Notes under the pieces: model-generated
Told to the model about the DNA's origin: nothing
Seen by the model: the letters and a program-made list of their open reading frames with translations, nothing else
Databases searched by the model: none
Made by a program: the position numbers and the translations under genes
NCBI RefSeq assembly: GCF_042654525.1
Contig: NZ_JBHSGP010000008.1
Span: forward strand, 259,091 to 323,090
Reading direction: 5' to 3'
DNA: 64,000 nucleotides
DNA from: Geojedonia litorea
GTDB lineage: Bacteria; Bacteroidota; Bacteroidia; Flavobacteriales; Flavobacteriaceae
Part shown: positions 51,947 through 60,059 of the stretch, in pieces
Layout of the letters: each line of letters opens with the position of its first letter
Numbering within the stretch: position 1 is the stretch's first letter

Positions 51947-51953
51947 AAACCTT

Positions 51954-52493
51954 ATGAGTCAAAAAGTGTTGCTTAATTCTAAAGAGGTAAACATCATTCT
52001 TCATCGATTGGCTTGTCAACTTATTGAAAATCATAATAATTTTGAAAACACTGTTCTTATTGGAATACAGCCAAGAGGAACATATTTGGCTAAGCGTTTA
52101 GCCCAAATGTTGCGTGAAGACTATAAAATCAAAAGTGTAAAACTTGGGCAATTGGACATCACTTTTTTTAGAGATGATTTTAGAAGAGGAGATAAACCTT
52201 TGGAAGCCAATACCACAGAAATTGACTTTCTAGTTGAAGATAAAAACATCGTGTTTATTGACGATGTTCTTTATACAGGAAGAAGTATTAGAGCGGCTCT
52301 TACGGCCATTCAATCCTTTGGGCGTCCAAACGAAATAGAGCTTCTCACCTTAATTGATAGACGATTTAGCAGGCATTTACCAATACAACCAAATTATAGA
52401 GGCAGACAAGTAGATGCCATCAATGAGGAAAAAGTGAAGGTGAATTGGAAAGAGCATGGAGGTGAAGATGTGGTATATTTAATTAACAAATAA
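51954..52493 (+). CDS. pyrR: PyrR family phosphoribosyltransferase/regulator
   Basis: This 179-residue type I phosphoribosyltransferase has the PRPP-binding motif VFIDDVLYTGRS at about 101-112 and the PyrR-specific LLTLIDRRFSRHLPIQPNYRGRQVD. In other bacteria PyrR senses UMP and regulates pyrimidine operons, and also makes UMP from uracil. It starts an operon with pyrB 4 bp downstream. The short leader has room for no classical attenuator. Confidence 0.92.
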   Translation: MSQKVLLNSKEVNIILHRLACQLIENHNNFENTVLIGIQPRGTYLAKRLAQMLREDYKIKSVKLGQLDITFFRDDFRRGDKPLEANTTEIDFLVEDKNIVFIDDVLYTGRSIRAALTAIQSFGRPNEIELLTLIDRRFSRHLPIQPNYRGRQVDAINEEKVKVNWKEHGGEDVVYLINK

Positions 52494-52497
52494 ATCT

Positions 52498-53427
52498 ATG
52501 AGCGAATTAAGTGTCAATCACTTACTAGGAATCAAATATCTTAATCAAAAAGATATTCAACTTATTTTCGAAACGGCAGATCATTTTAAAGAAGTCATCA
52601 ATCGTCCGATTAAAAAAGTACCATCGCTAAGAGATATTACCATTGCAAATTTATTTTTTGAGAATTCTACACGAACAAAGCTATCTTTTGAATTAGCCGA
52701 AAAACGATTATCGGCCGATGTTATTAACTTTTCGGCATCACAATCTTCAGTTAAAAAAGGAGAAACACTTATAGATACGGTTAACAATATCCTGTCCATG
52801 AAGGTGGATATGGTAGTTATGCGCCATCCTAACGCTGGTGCAGGCATGTTTCTTTCGCAACATGTGAACGCAAGTATTATTAATGCCGGTGACGGGGCAC
52901 ATGAACATCCCACACAAGCCCTTTTGGATACTTATTCAATTCGTGAGCGTTTGGGAAGTGTAAAAGGAAAAAATGTAGTAATTGTAGGTGACATTCTTCA
53001 TAGTAGAGTGGCGCTTTCCAATATTTTTGCTTTGCAATTACAGGGTGCAAATGTGATGGTCTGTGGACCAAAAACCTTGATACCTAAGTACATTGATAAA
53101 CTTGGAGTAAAAGTTGAAACAAGTTTACGTAAAGCATTGAATTGGTGTGATGTAGCAAATATGTTGCGCGTACAAAATGAACGTATGGAAATTAGTTATT
53201 TCCCTTCAACCAGAGAATATACACAGCAGTATGGAGTTTCTAAAGCCTTGCTAGATTCTTTAGATAAAGAAATTACCATAATGCACCCAGGACCTATAAA
53301 TCGTGGTGTGGAAATCACGAGTGATGTGGCCGATTCTAAACAAGCTATAATTTTGGAACAAGTTCAAAACGGTGTGGCTATTAGGATGGCAGTTATATAT
53401 TTATTAGCTTCTAAAATTAAACATTAA
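52498..53427 (+). CDS. pyrB: Aspartate carbamoyltransferase catalytic subunit
   Basis: This 309-residue enzyme carries out the second step of pyrimidine synthesis. The carbamoyl-phosphate loop FFENSTRTKLSFELA, the mobile SSVKKGETL segment, HPTQALLD and HPGPINRGVEI are all present. The length is typical of the B. subtilis-type class without a regulatory subunit. It lies between pyrR and a small protein gene, with gaps of 4 and 5 bp. Confidence 0.95.
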   Translation: MSELSVNHLLGIKYLNQKDIQLIFETADHFKEVINRPIKKVPSLRDITIANLFFENSTRTKLSFELAEKRLSADVINFSASQSSVKKGETLIDTVNNILSMKVDMVVMRHPNAGAGMFLSQHVNASIINAGDGAHEHPTQALLDTYSIRERLGSVKGKNVVIVGDILHSRVALSNIFALQLQGANVMVCGPKTLIPKYIDKLGVKVETSLRKALNWCDVANMLRVQNERMEISYFPSTREYTQQYGVSKALLDSLDKEITIMHPGPINRGVEITSDVADSKQAIILEQVQNGVAIRMAVIYLLASKIKH

Positions 53428-53432
53428 GTATT

Positions 53433-53765
53433 ATGATTTTTGATACAGACGGAACAACAACCATTATTACACAAGAGAAATCTTCGATTGTAGAACTCGT
53501 AAAAAAACTCGAAGTACTTTATGAACGTTTTAAAAATGATAACGTCATTGTTTGCTTAACAAGTTTGAATAAAATTCCTGTAGAGCAAATTGTGGAATTT
53601 TTACAAATTTCAAATACCCATCGTAAAAGCAAACATTCATTTGTTATTGTTACTGATCAAGTCAATCTTGACGAAATGCCAGATGAAATAGTTGTGGTAC
53701 CTACCATGCAAGAAGCCTATGACATTATTGAAATGGAAGAAATGGAACGTGATTTAGGGTTTTGA
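53433..53765 (+). CDS. Small STAS-like hypothetical protein
   Basis: This 110-residue protein has an alternating alpha/beta pattern with VIVCLTSLNKIPVEQIVEFLQIS and SFVIVTDQV, resembling a STAS-like fold. Databases often give it the name ribonuclease Z by neighbourhood; it has no metal motif, so that name would be wrong. It ends in TGATG, sharing one base with the next start. Confidence 0.65.
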   Translation: MIFDTDGTTTIITQEKSSIVELVKKLEVLYERFKNDNVIVCLTSLNKIPVEQIVEFLQISNTHRKSKHSFVIVTDQVNLDEMPDEIVVVPTMQEAYDIIEMEEMERDLGF

Positions 53766-54232
53766 TGTATCATTTAGCTCAAGTAAATATTGCTAAAACC
53801 TTGGCGCCTATGGAGGATCCCATAATGGCCGATTTTGTTAACAATTTAGATCGTATTAATACTTTAGCCGAATCTAGTCTGGGTTTTGTTTGGCGCTTAG
53901 AAAGCGATGATGATGACACCGTGGCTGAAACTGTATTTGGAGACAATTCCCTTGTAATTAATATGTCGGTATGGAAAAGTATAGATGATTTGTTCAACTT
54001 TACATATAAGTCTGATCATGTTGAGATTTTTGCAAGACGAAAAGAATGGTTTTCGAAAATAGACAGTATGCATATGGTATGTTGGTATGTGAAACAAGAT
54101 CATATCCCAACTCTTGAAGAGGCTAAACACCGATTAGAATATGTTAATACTCATGGCGAAACACCATTTGCGTTTACATTTAAGCGAAAGTATTCAGTTG
54201 ATGATTATTTAAATCACAACTTAAACACATGA
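53765..54232 (+). CDS. DUF3291 domain protein
   Basis: This 155-residue protein matches DUF3291: it begins YHLAQVNIAKTLAPMEDPIMADFVNNLDRIN, then has GFVWRLESDDDD, and ends with the FTFKRKYS segment. The fold is a dimeric alpha/beta barrel like antibiotic-synthesis monooxygenases, but its reaction is unknown. I used ATG at 53765; the TTG one codon upstream is unlikely. Its stop overlaps the rnz start by 4 bp (ATGA). Confidence 0.85.
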   Translation: MYHLAQVNIAKTLAPMEDPIMADFVNNLDRINTLAESSLGFVWRLESDDDDTVAETVFGDNSLVINMSVWKSIDDLFNFTYKSDHVEIFARRKEWFSKIDSMHMVCWYVKQDHIPTLEEAKHRLEYVNTHGETPFAFTFKRKYSVDDYLNHNLNT

Positions 54233-55134
54233 AATTAAGTATTTTAGGTTGCCACAGTGCTACCCCACGTACCAATACAAATCCTACGGCACAGGTTTTG
54301 GAAATTAGAAACCATATGTTTTTAATTGATTGTGGTGAAGGCACTCAAGTTGAACTACGGCGTCATAAAATAAAATTTGTTCGAATAAAGCACATATTTA
54401 TTTCACATATGCATGGTGACCATTATTTTGGTCTTGTGGGTCTCATATCAACCTTTAGGTTACTAACCCGAGAAGCAGATTTACATATTTATTGCCCTAA
54501 AGGACTAAAAGAAGTTATTACACTACAAATGAAATTGGCAGATTCATGGACTAATTATAAATTGATTTTTCATGAATTAGACTCCAATACTTCAGAATTG
54601 ATTTTTGAAGATGATAAAGTTGAAGTTTATACTATTCCATTAGATCATCGTGTTTATACCAATGGTTTTATGTTTAAAGAAAAAGATAGGGACCGTAAAT
54701 TGGACATGAACGCTATTTTGAATAGGGATATTGATGTTGCTTATTACAGAAAACTCAAACAAGGTTTTGATATTGTTGACAATAAAGGAGAACTAGTTGA
54801 AAACCACTCCGTAACTAAACCAGGGCGAAAACCTAAAAGCTATGCTTTTTGTAGCGATACAGCTTATAATGAAACCATAGTGCCAATTATAAAAGGCGTA
54901 GATGTTTTGTATCATGAATCTACGTTTTTAGAGCAACACAAACATTTAGCAGAGCCTACTAAGCACAGTACTGCAATACAAGCCGCTGAGATTGCAAAAA
55001 GGGCAGAAATAGGCACATTAATACTTGGTCACTATTCAACCCGTTATAACGATTTAGAATGCTTTAGAACAGAAGCACAAACAATTTTCGATAATGTAGA
55101 ATTGGCTGAAGATGGTAAGTTGTTCGAGTTTTAA
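54229..55134 (+). CDS. rnz: Ribonuclease Z
   Basis: This 301-residue metallo-beta-lactamase-fold nuclease matures tRNA 3' ends. The zinc site is intact, with His60, His62, Asp64 and His65 in SHMHGDHYFGLVG, plus FCSDTAYNE, HESTF and the C-terminal LGHYSTRY. The length is that of the short form. It is translationally coupled to the DUF3291 gene through an ATGA overlap and is the last gene of the pyrR operon. Confidence 0.95.
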   Translation: MKLSILGCHSATPRTNTNPTAQVLEIRNHMFLIDCGEGTQVELRRHKIKFVRIKHIFISHMHGDHYFGLVGLISTFRLLTREADLHIYCPKGLKEVITLQMKLADSWTNYKLIFHELDSNTSELIFEDDKVEVYTIPLDHRVYTNGFMFKEKDRDRKLDMNAILNRDIDVAYYRKLKQGFDIVDNKGELVENHSVTKPGRKPKSYAFCSDTAYNETIVPIIKGVDVLYHESTFLEQHKHLAEPTKHSTAIQAAEIAKRAEIGTLILGHYSTRYNDLECFRTEAQTIFDNVELAEDGKLFEF

Positions 55135-55326
55135 TTAAATTTCATTAAATCATTATTCTAGTTTAATCCTTTTCTAATGCTTTCTCCAAGTTAAATCAAG
55201 ATTTGAACTTTTCTTTGTAAAACTTTTTTTCAAAGTAGAATTCATAAACCCAAATAAGTATTAAATTTATATGAAATTGATTGGTTATAAAAATTAAAAC
55301 CAAGCAAAACCCTTTAAAATAGTGTA

Positions 55327-55974
55327 ATGGATACAGACTTAAGCAATTATAGAAAATCATATGAAAAAGGAGAGCTTTTGAAAAAAAACGTTCCTGAAAA
55401 CCCTATGGAATTATTTCAAAAATGGTTTCATGAAATCGATCATTTTTTTCCCGAGATCGAGTCTAATGCTATGAACATTGCAACAATTGGTGCAGACGGG
55501 TATCCAAAAAGTAGGGTAGTGCTACTGAAAAAATTCACTTTTGAAGGTTTTATTTTTTATACTAATTATAATAGCGAAAAAGGTAGGGCCATTAAGGTAA
55601 ATCCAAAAGTATGTCTTTCCTTTTTCTGGAATGGAGCAGAACGCCAAATTATTATTAAAGGTAACGCGGAAAAAATCGAAGAAAACTTAAGTGACGGCTA
55701 TTTTGAATCTAGACCTAGAGGTAGTCAATTAGGAGCTCTCGCTTCAAATCAAAGTGAACCAATAGCTAATAGAGCGATTTTGGAGACTAAATTAAAATCG
55801 TTAGAGGCATCATTTGAAGGTAAAGAAATCCCTAGACCTAACAATTGGGGAGGATATATTGTAAAACCTGTTGAATTTGAATTTTGGCAAGGAAGGGCCA
55901 ATCGATTACATGATAGAATACAATATAAATTAGAGGGGAATCACAGTTGGGTAATTAGTAGACTTTCTCCTTAA
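55327..55974 (+). CDS. pdxH: Pyridoxamine 5'-phosphate oxidase
   Basis: This 215-residue FMN enzyme makes pyridoxal 5'-phosphate. It has the FMN-binding FIFYTNYNSEKGRAI, the substrate segment ESRPRGSQLGA, and the C-terminal WGGYIVKPVEFEFWQGRANRLHDRI. The length is typical. It stands alone after a 190-bp gap in which no feature is supported. Confidence 0.95.
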   Translation: MDTDLSNYRKSYEKGELLKKNVPENPMELFQKWFHEIDHFFPEIESNAMNIATIGADGYPKSRVVLLKKFTFEGFIFYTNYNSEKGRAIKVNPKVCLSFFWNGAERQIIIKGNAEKIEENLSDGYFESRPRGSQLGALASNQSEPIANRAILETKLKSLEASFEGKEIPRPNNWGGYIVKPVEFEFWQGRANRLHDRIQYKLEGNHSWVISRLSP

Positions 55975-56014
55975 GTTTTTTATTATTTCATAGAATTTCA
56001 CTCCTTAAGTTTTT

Positions 56015-56122
56015 CGATAAAATGCATTTTTATATCGATGTAATACCGTTTTTGTACTTTAAATTGTGTATTTCATCGATGATTTACATGAAAAAACGAT
56101 AAAGTGTATGTAGTTTATCGAT
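56015..56122 (+). repeat. Phased array of five CGAT sites
   Basis: CGAT occurs at 56015, 56036, 56077, 56097 and 56119, so the spacing is 21, 41, 20 and 22 bp, close to two, four, two and two helical turns. Three copies are ATCGAT palindromes. The array ends 73 bp before the CAP-domain lipoprotein gene and could be a cooperative operator. This is inference from pattern only. Confidence 0.5.
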
Positions 56123-56194
56123 TTTAACATTTCCTTAACAGTTTAGATGTGGTAGTCTTCTAATTTTATAACACCAAATCTAAATTAACCTCTT

Positions 56195-56692
56195 ATGAAA
56201 GCAACTACTGTACTGCCATTTTTGGCATTATTGGGTCTGATGACGTTTTCTTCATGTTCTACTGAAGAATTTCCAGAAGACAATATCAATAACATTGCCT
56301 TAATTGAAGCTCCAGCACCTAAAGAAATTGAAATTGAAATTTTAGAACGAATTAACCAATATAGAATTTCTAAAGGTCTTTCTGCTTTAAACAACCTTAA
56401 TGTGGTTAAATCAGTTGCATTTTCACATACAGATTATATGGTTGAGATTAATCGAGTTAATCATGACAACTTCTTTCAAAGAAAATTAAGTTTAGAACAA
56501 AATGCCAAGGCCACTCGTGTGTCAGAGAATGTAGCATATGCTTACAGCAGCGCACAATCGGTTGTAAACGCTTGGATTAATAGTGATGCGCATAGAGCTA
56601 ATATAGAGGGTGATTTTACCGATTTTGAAGTTTCAGCGGAACAAAATGCTGAAGGCAAATGGTATTACACCAATATTTTTATTAAGAGATAA
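56195..56692 (+). CDS. CAP-domain lipoprotein
   Basis: This 165-residue lipoprotein has the lipobox FSSC (Cys21) and a CAP/SCP domain (about 48-160). The conserved His in SHTDYMVEIN and the SENVAYAYSSAQSVVNAWINSDAHRANIEG segment, with its His and Trp, are clear. CAP proteins act outside the cell, but their activity varies and this one has no known target. It is single-gene with its own terminator. Confidence 0.88.
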   Translation: MKATTVLPFLALLGLMTFSSCSTEEFPEDNINNIALIEAPAPKEIEIEILERINQYRISKGLSALNNLNVVKSVAFSHTDYMVEINRVNHDNFFQRKLSLEQNAKATRVSENVAYAYSSAQSVVNAWINSDAHRANIEGDFTDFEVSAEQNAEGKWYYTNIFIKR

Positions 56693-56738
56693 AACAAATA
56701 AGTCTTTATATCAGTTAATTTAATAGTTAGTTATGAAG

Positions 56739-56767
56739 CGTCACAGAGAAGTCTGTGGCGTTTTTTT
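56739..56767 (+). terminator. Intrinsic terminator of the CAP gene
   Basis: The stem CGTCACAGA (56739-56747) with TCTGTGGCG (56752-56760), including one T-G pair, is followed by a seven-T run. Confidence 0.85.
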
Positions 56768-57150
56768 ATTACTATGAGATATTATTCAAATTACTTGTGT
56801 TAAATGGCTATAACCCCTTTAATTCTATTGCATGTAGATCGCAATTTGCATACATTAAGTAAACAACTCTCCCCCCAACTTATAGATTTCTATAATCTTT
56901 AAAACAGCTTTTAACCTTATAATTAAATAGAATAAGCTATTTAACTATTTAAGCATAGGAACAGGCTAAATTATATTAAATAATAAGAATTTTGGTTTTT
57001 TTCTTAAATGGTGTAATTAAACCATCTTAAATAAAAATGAAACCGAGTCTTCTGAATAAAGAGGCTATAAGCTAATTTATGTCTTATAATAATAGAAAAA
57101 AGAAGGGATCATTTTCTGAAACCTGACTCAAGGTTGGATTATAATAAATA
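56768..57150. other. Intergenic region, 383 bp, no supported feature
   Basis: This AT-rich stretch has many stops in all frames, no strong inverted repeat and no clear promoter. I see nothing in it that can be supported. Confidence 0.5.
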
Positions 57151-57183
57151 AAAAAAGGCAGACCAAAATGGTCTGCCTTTTTT
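57151..57183 (-). terminator. Intrinsic terminator of the OmpA gene
   Basis: A 15-bp perfect stem (57151-57165 with 57169-57183) around GGCAGACCA and a 3-nt loop lie 20 bp past the OmpA stop. Its minus-strand side has a T-run. Confidence 0.92.
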
Positions 57184-57202
57184 AAATCTTATGAAGTATA
57201 GT

Positions 57203-59119
57203 CTAATCCTTCAATATATAAAAATAGGAACGTCTATTTAATTGATGCTCTTCTTCTGTACATTTCACACCGTTGGCACACTCATTTAATAATTGAGTCT
57301 CACCATAACCAATTGCGCTTTCAATACGTTCTGGAGCAATGCCACGTGATAATAAATACTCTTGTGTAGATTTTGCTCTACGATCAGATAATTTCATATT
57401 ATAGCGGTCGCTACCTCTACTATCGGTATGAGATTCAATCTTAATCACCATATTTGGGTGAGCACGCATCACATCTACAATATTTTCCAATTCATATTGG
57501 GCATCAGTCCTAATATTCCATTTATCAAAATCAAAGAAAATAGGGTTGATTACGATTTGATTATCTCTAATCAATGGTACTAATTCTATATCGAGCATGT
57601 TCTGATCTCCATTTTCATCTCCTGAAATTATATCTTGATGATTGTTTTTGAAATCTGGCTTTTCTGCTAAAATAGTGTACGGAGTAGCACATTTTATTTT
57701 AAAAGAATATTCGCCTTTAGTGTTTGTGCTTAGCGTATCTATAACTTTACCATTTTTATTTATCAATTTAACCGTTGCCATTGCAATAGGTTCTTTTGAT
57801 ATACTATCTCTAACTACGCCTCTAACCATTTGCGAGCAACCAATAAACTGGTATAAATCGTCACTACCGGCACCACCAGGGCGATTGGAGGAGAAATATC
57901 CAATTTCGGTATCAGAATTCACAAAGAAACCAAAATCGTCATAACCGGAATTAAATGGTGCCCCTAAATTTTCAGTTTGGGCTTCGGCATCTTTCAAGAT
58001 ATTGGATTTGAAGATATCCAGAAACCCTAAATTGATATTACTATCAGATGAAAAGTAGAACACGCTATCTTTTGCTACGAATGGAAACATTTCTCTACCT
58101 GTAGTATTGATAGTTGGTCCAAGATTCACGGGAATACCATATTCATTATTATCAGCATCGATAATTTCAACACCGTAAATATCAGTATTTCCAAACCCTC
58201 CTTCACGATCAGAAACAAAGTACAAAGTTTTGTCATCTGGACTTAAGGCTGGGTGCCCAGTTGAAAACAATTTACCGTTAAATGGTAACTCAACAATATC
58301 TTTCCAAGTGCTATCTTTTAGAGTCGCCTTATAAATTTTTAAATGGGCTGTACCTTGACGATCTGTTTTTAATTGATTTCGTTTACTAACGTTATCTCTA
58401 GTAAAATAAATAGTTTTACCGTCCTTGGTAATGGCAATATTAGCTTCGTGATAATCTGAATTGATACCAGAAGCATCAATGGTTTTTACTTTTCCAAACG
58501 TGTTTTTTCCATCTTTTTCTGTAATAGGTGATTCATACAGATCCAAAAAGGGTTCACCATTCCAGTCATACACTTTGCTTTTGGTGTTTCTTGAAGACGA
58601 AAAATAGAGTTTGCCATCTTTTTCATAAGCTCCAAAATCTGAATATTTTGAGTTAATCTCTAGTCCTTCAACTGTTACATAGACTTTGTCGTCATTGGCT
58701 AATTTTTCATATAAAGCTAAATTATCATAATCCAAACCGGCAATTCTATTGTCATCAGGATTCAAAGCTCTATACTTTTCTAACCAAACAATGGCTTCTT
58801 CATAATTTCCCTGACTTCTTAAGGCCTGTGAATATTTATAGATGTACTCTGGCTCTAAATCAGATTCATGGTGTTTTATGGCTTCAGCATACCAGGTAGC
58901 TGATTTATCAGCATTTGAATTATTATAATAACAATCACCAAGTCTTGTTAAGACGTGTTTGCTACTATCACCTAATTTAACAGCGTTCTTATAAAATTCT
59001 GAAGCTTTTAAATAAGCGAAATCCTTAAAGAACTTATCTGCTAATTTTACTTCCTGCTTTTGAGCAAACATAAAAGTAGTACCAAGAGCAATAATTAATA
59101 GGGTTATTTTTGCTTTCAT
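57203..59119 (-). CDS. OmpA family protein with TPR and PD40-type repeats
   Basis: This 638-residue exported protein has a signal peptide (to FMFAQ, about 19), TPR-like helices (about 30-140), WD40/PD40-type beta-propeller repeats (about 160-430, such as LSPDDKTLYFVSDREGGFGNTDIY), a carboxypeptidase-like Ig domain (about 440-520) and a C-terminal OmpA peptidoglycan-binding domain (about 530-638, IESHTDSRGSDRYNMKLSDRRA). The order resembles PorE/SprE-associated proteins. It follows PorP/SprF by 12 bp, so it probably ties the adhesin-secretion unit to the cell wall. Confidence 0.9.
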   Translation of the reverse strand: MKAKITLLIIALGTTFMFAQKQEVKLADKFFKDFAYLKASEFYKNAVKLGDSSKHVLTRLGDCYYNNSNADKSATWYAEAIKHHESDLEPEYIYKYSQALRSQGNYEEAIVWLEKYRALNPDDNRIAGLDYDNLALYEKLANDDKVYVTVEGLEINSKYSDFGAYEKDGKLYFSSSRNTKSKVYDWNGEPFLDLYESPITEKDGKNTFGKVKTIDASGINSDYHEANIAITKDGKTIYFTRDNVSKRNQLKTDRQGTAHLKIYKATLKDSTWKDIVELPFNGKLFSTGHPALSPDDKTLYFVSDREGGFGNTDIYGVEIIDADNNEYGIPVNLGPTINTTGREMFPFVAKDSVFYFSSDSNINLGFLDIFKSNILKDAEAQTENLGAPFNSGYDDFGFFVNSDTEIGYFSSNRPGGAGSDDLYQFIGCSQMVRGVVRDSISKEPIAMATVKLINKNGKVIDTLSTNTKGEYSFKIKCATPYTILAEKPDFKNNHQDIISGDENGDQNMLDIELVPLIRDNQIVINPIFFDFDKWNIRTDAQYELENIVDVMRAHPNMVIKIESHTDSRGSDRYNMKLSDRRAKSTQEYLLSRGIAPERIESAIGYGETQLLNECANGVKCTEEEHQLNRRSYFYILKD

Positions 59120-59131
59120 AATGTAATTTTT

Positions 59132-60049
59132 TTAGAAGTATCTTGGCGATTTAACACGTTTAACATTAAATAACTCGAACATTAAGAGTACTTCATGAGT
59201 ACCACTAGTATAGGGTCTTAAATCAGAAAATGGATATTCGTAAGCATAGCCTATACGTAATTGTTTAGAGATTTGGAAATCTGCAATACCACCTAGAGCT
59301 CCAGCTCTTTCATCCACTCTATATCCAGCTCCAATCCAGAACACTTCATTAAATAGGAAGTTTGCCGTAACATCAAATGATAATGGAGCACCGTTAGTAG
59401 CCTTCAATAAGGCAGCTGGTTTAAATTTAACATTTTCTCCTAAATCAAACACATATCCACCAGTAAGGTAATAACTTTGGCGTTCAAGTGCTTCAAAGTC
59501 ATCATCTCCAACATAATCTGTATTTAAGATTCGAGGTGAAGATAAACCTAAATACCATCGTTCACTATGCCAGTATATACCAGCACCAATGTTAGGTTTC
59601 CAACGATCTTGATAACCATAGATTACAGGGTCGTTAGATTGGGACTGCCGAAATTCAGGGTCAAGACTATAACTTGTAAAGCCAGCTTTTATACCAAATG
59701 CTAATTTAGTGTTAGCTCCAGTTTGTATAGTATAGCTAAAGTCTCCATACAGATATGAAAAATTTTGATAGCCTAATTCATCATTAATGAATGTTAATCC
59801 TAAACCTACCTTTTCATTTCGCATTGGAGTATGTATAGACAGCGTTTGTGTGGTAGGTGCTCCTTCAAGTCCAACCCATTGACTTCTGTGCAAACCAACA
59901 ATACTCAATGTTTCTCTACTTCCCGCATATGCTGGGTTAATAGAAACGGTATTAAACATATACTGCGTAAACTGTGGGAGTTGCTGAGCAACTCCTGTCC
60001 AGCAACTGAACAGTATAAAAGCGATTATGTTAAACTTTATTAACTTCAT
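59132..60049 (-). CDS. PorP/SprF family T9SS membrane protein
   Basis: This 305-residue outer-membrane barrel has a signal peptide (to GVAQQ, about 22) and the family hallmark PQFTQYMFNTVSINPAYAGSRE at the mature N-terminus, with further strands through FNVKRVKSPRYF. SprF-like proteins are needed for T9SS secretion of adhesins with type B tails. It lies 10 bp after the stop of the adhesin gene, the typical partner arrangement. Confidence 0.93.
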   Translation of the reverse strand: MKLIKFNIIAFILFSCWTGVAQQLPQFTQYMFNTVSINPAYAGSRETLSIVGLHRSQWVGLEGAPTTQTLSIHTPMRNEKVGLGLTFINDELGYQNFSYLYGDFSYTIQTGANTKLAFGIKAGFTSYSLDPEFRQSQSNDPVIYGYQDRWKPNIGAGIYWHSERWYLGLSSPRILNTDYVGDDDFEALERQSYYLTGGYVFDLGENVKFKPAALLKATNGAPLSFDVTANFLFNEVFWIGAGYRVDERAGALGGIADFQISKQLRIGYAYEYPFSDLRPYTSGTHEVLLMFELFNVKRVKSPRYF

Positions 60050-60059
60050 AGGTTAAAAT

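Noticed and set aside
53433..53765. Ribonuclease Z annotation for the 110-residue protein
   Set aside because: No metal-binding motif is present; the real rnz is at 54229-55134, and the name would come only from neighbourhood.
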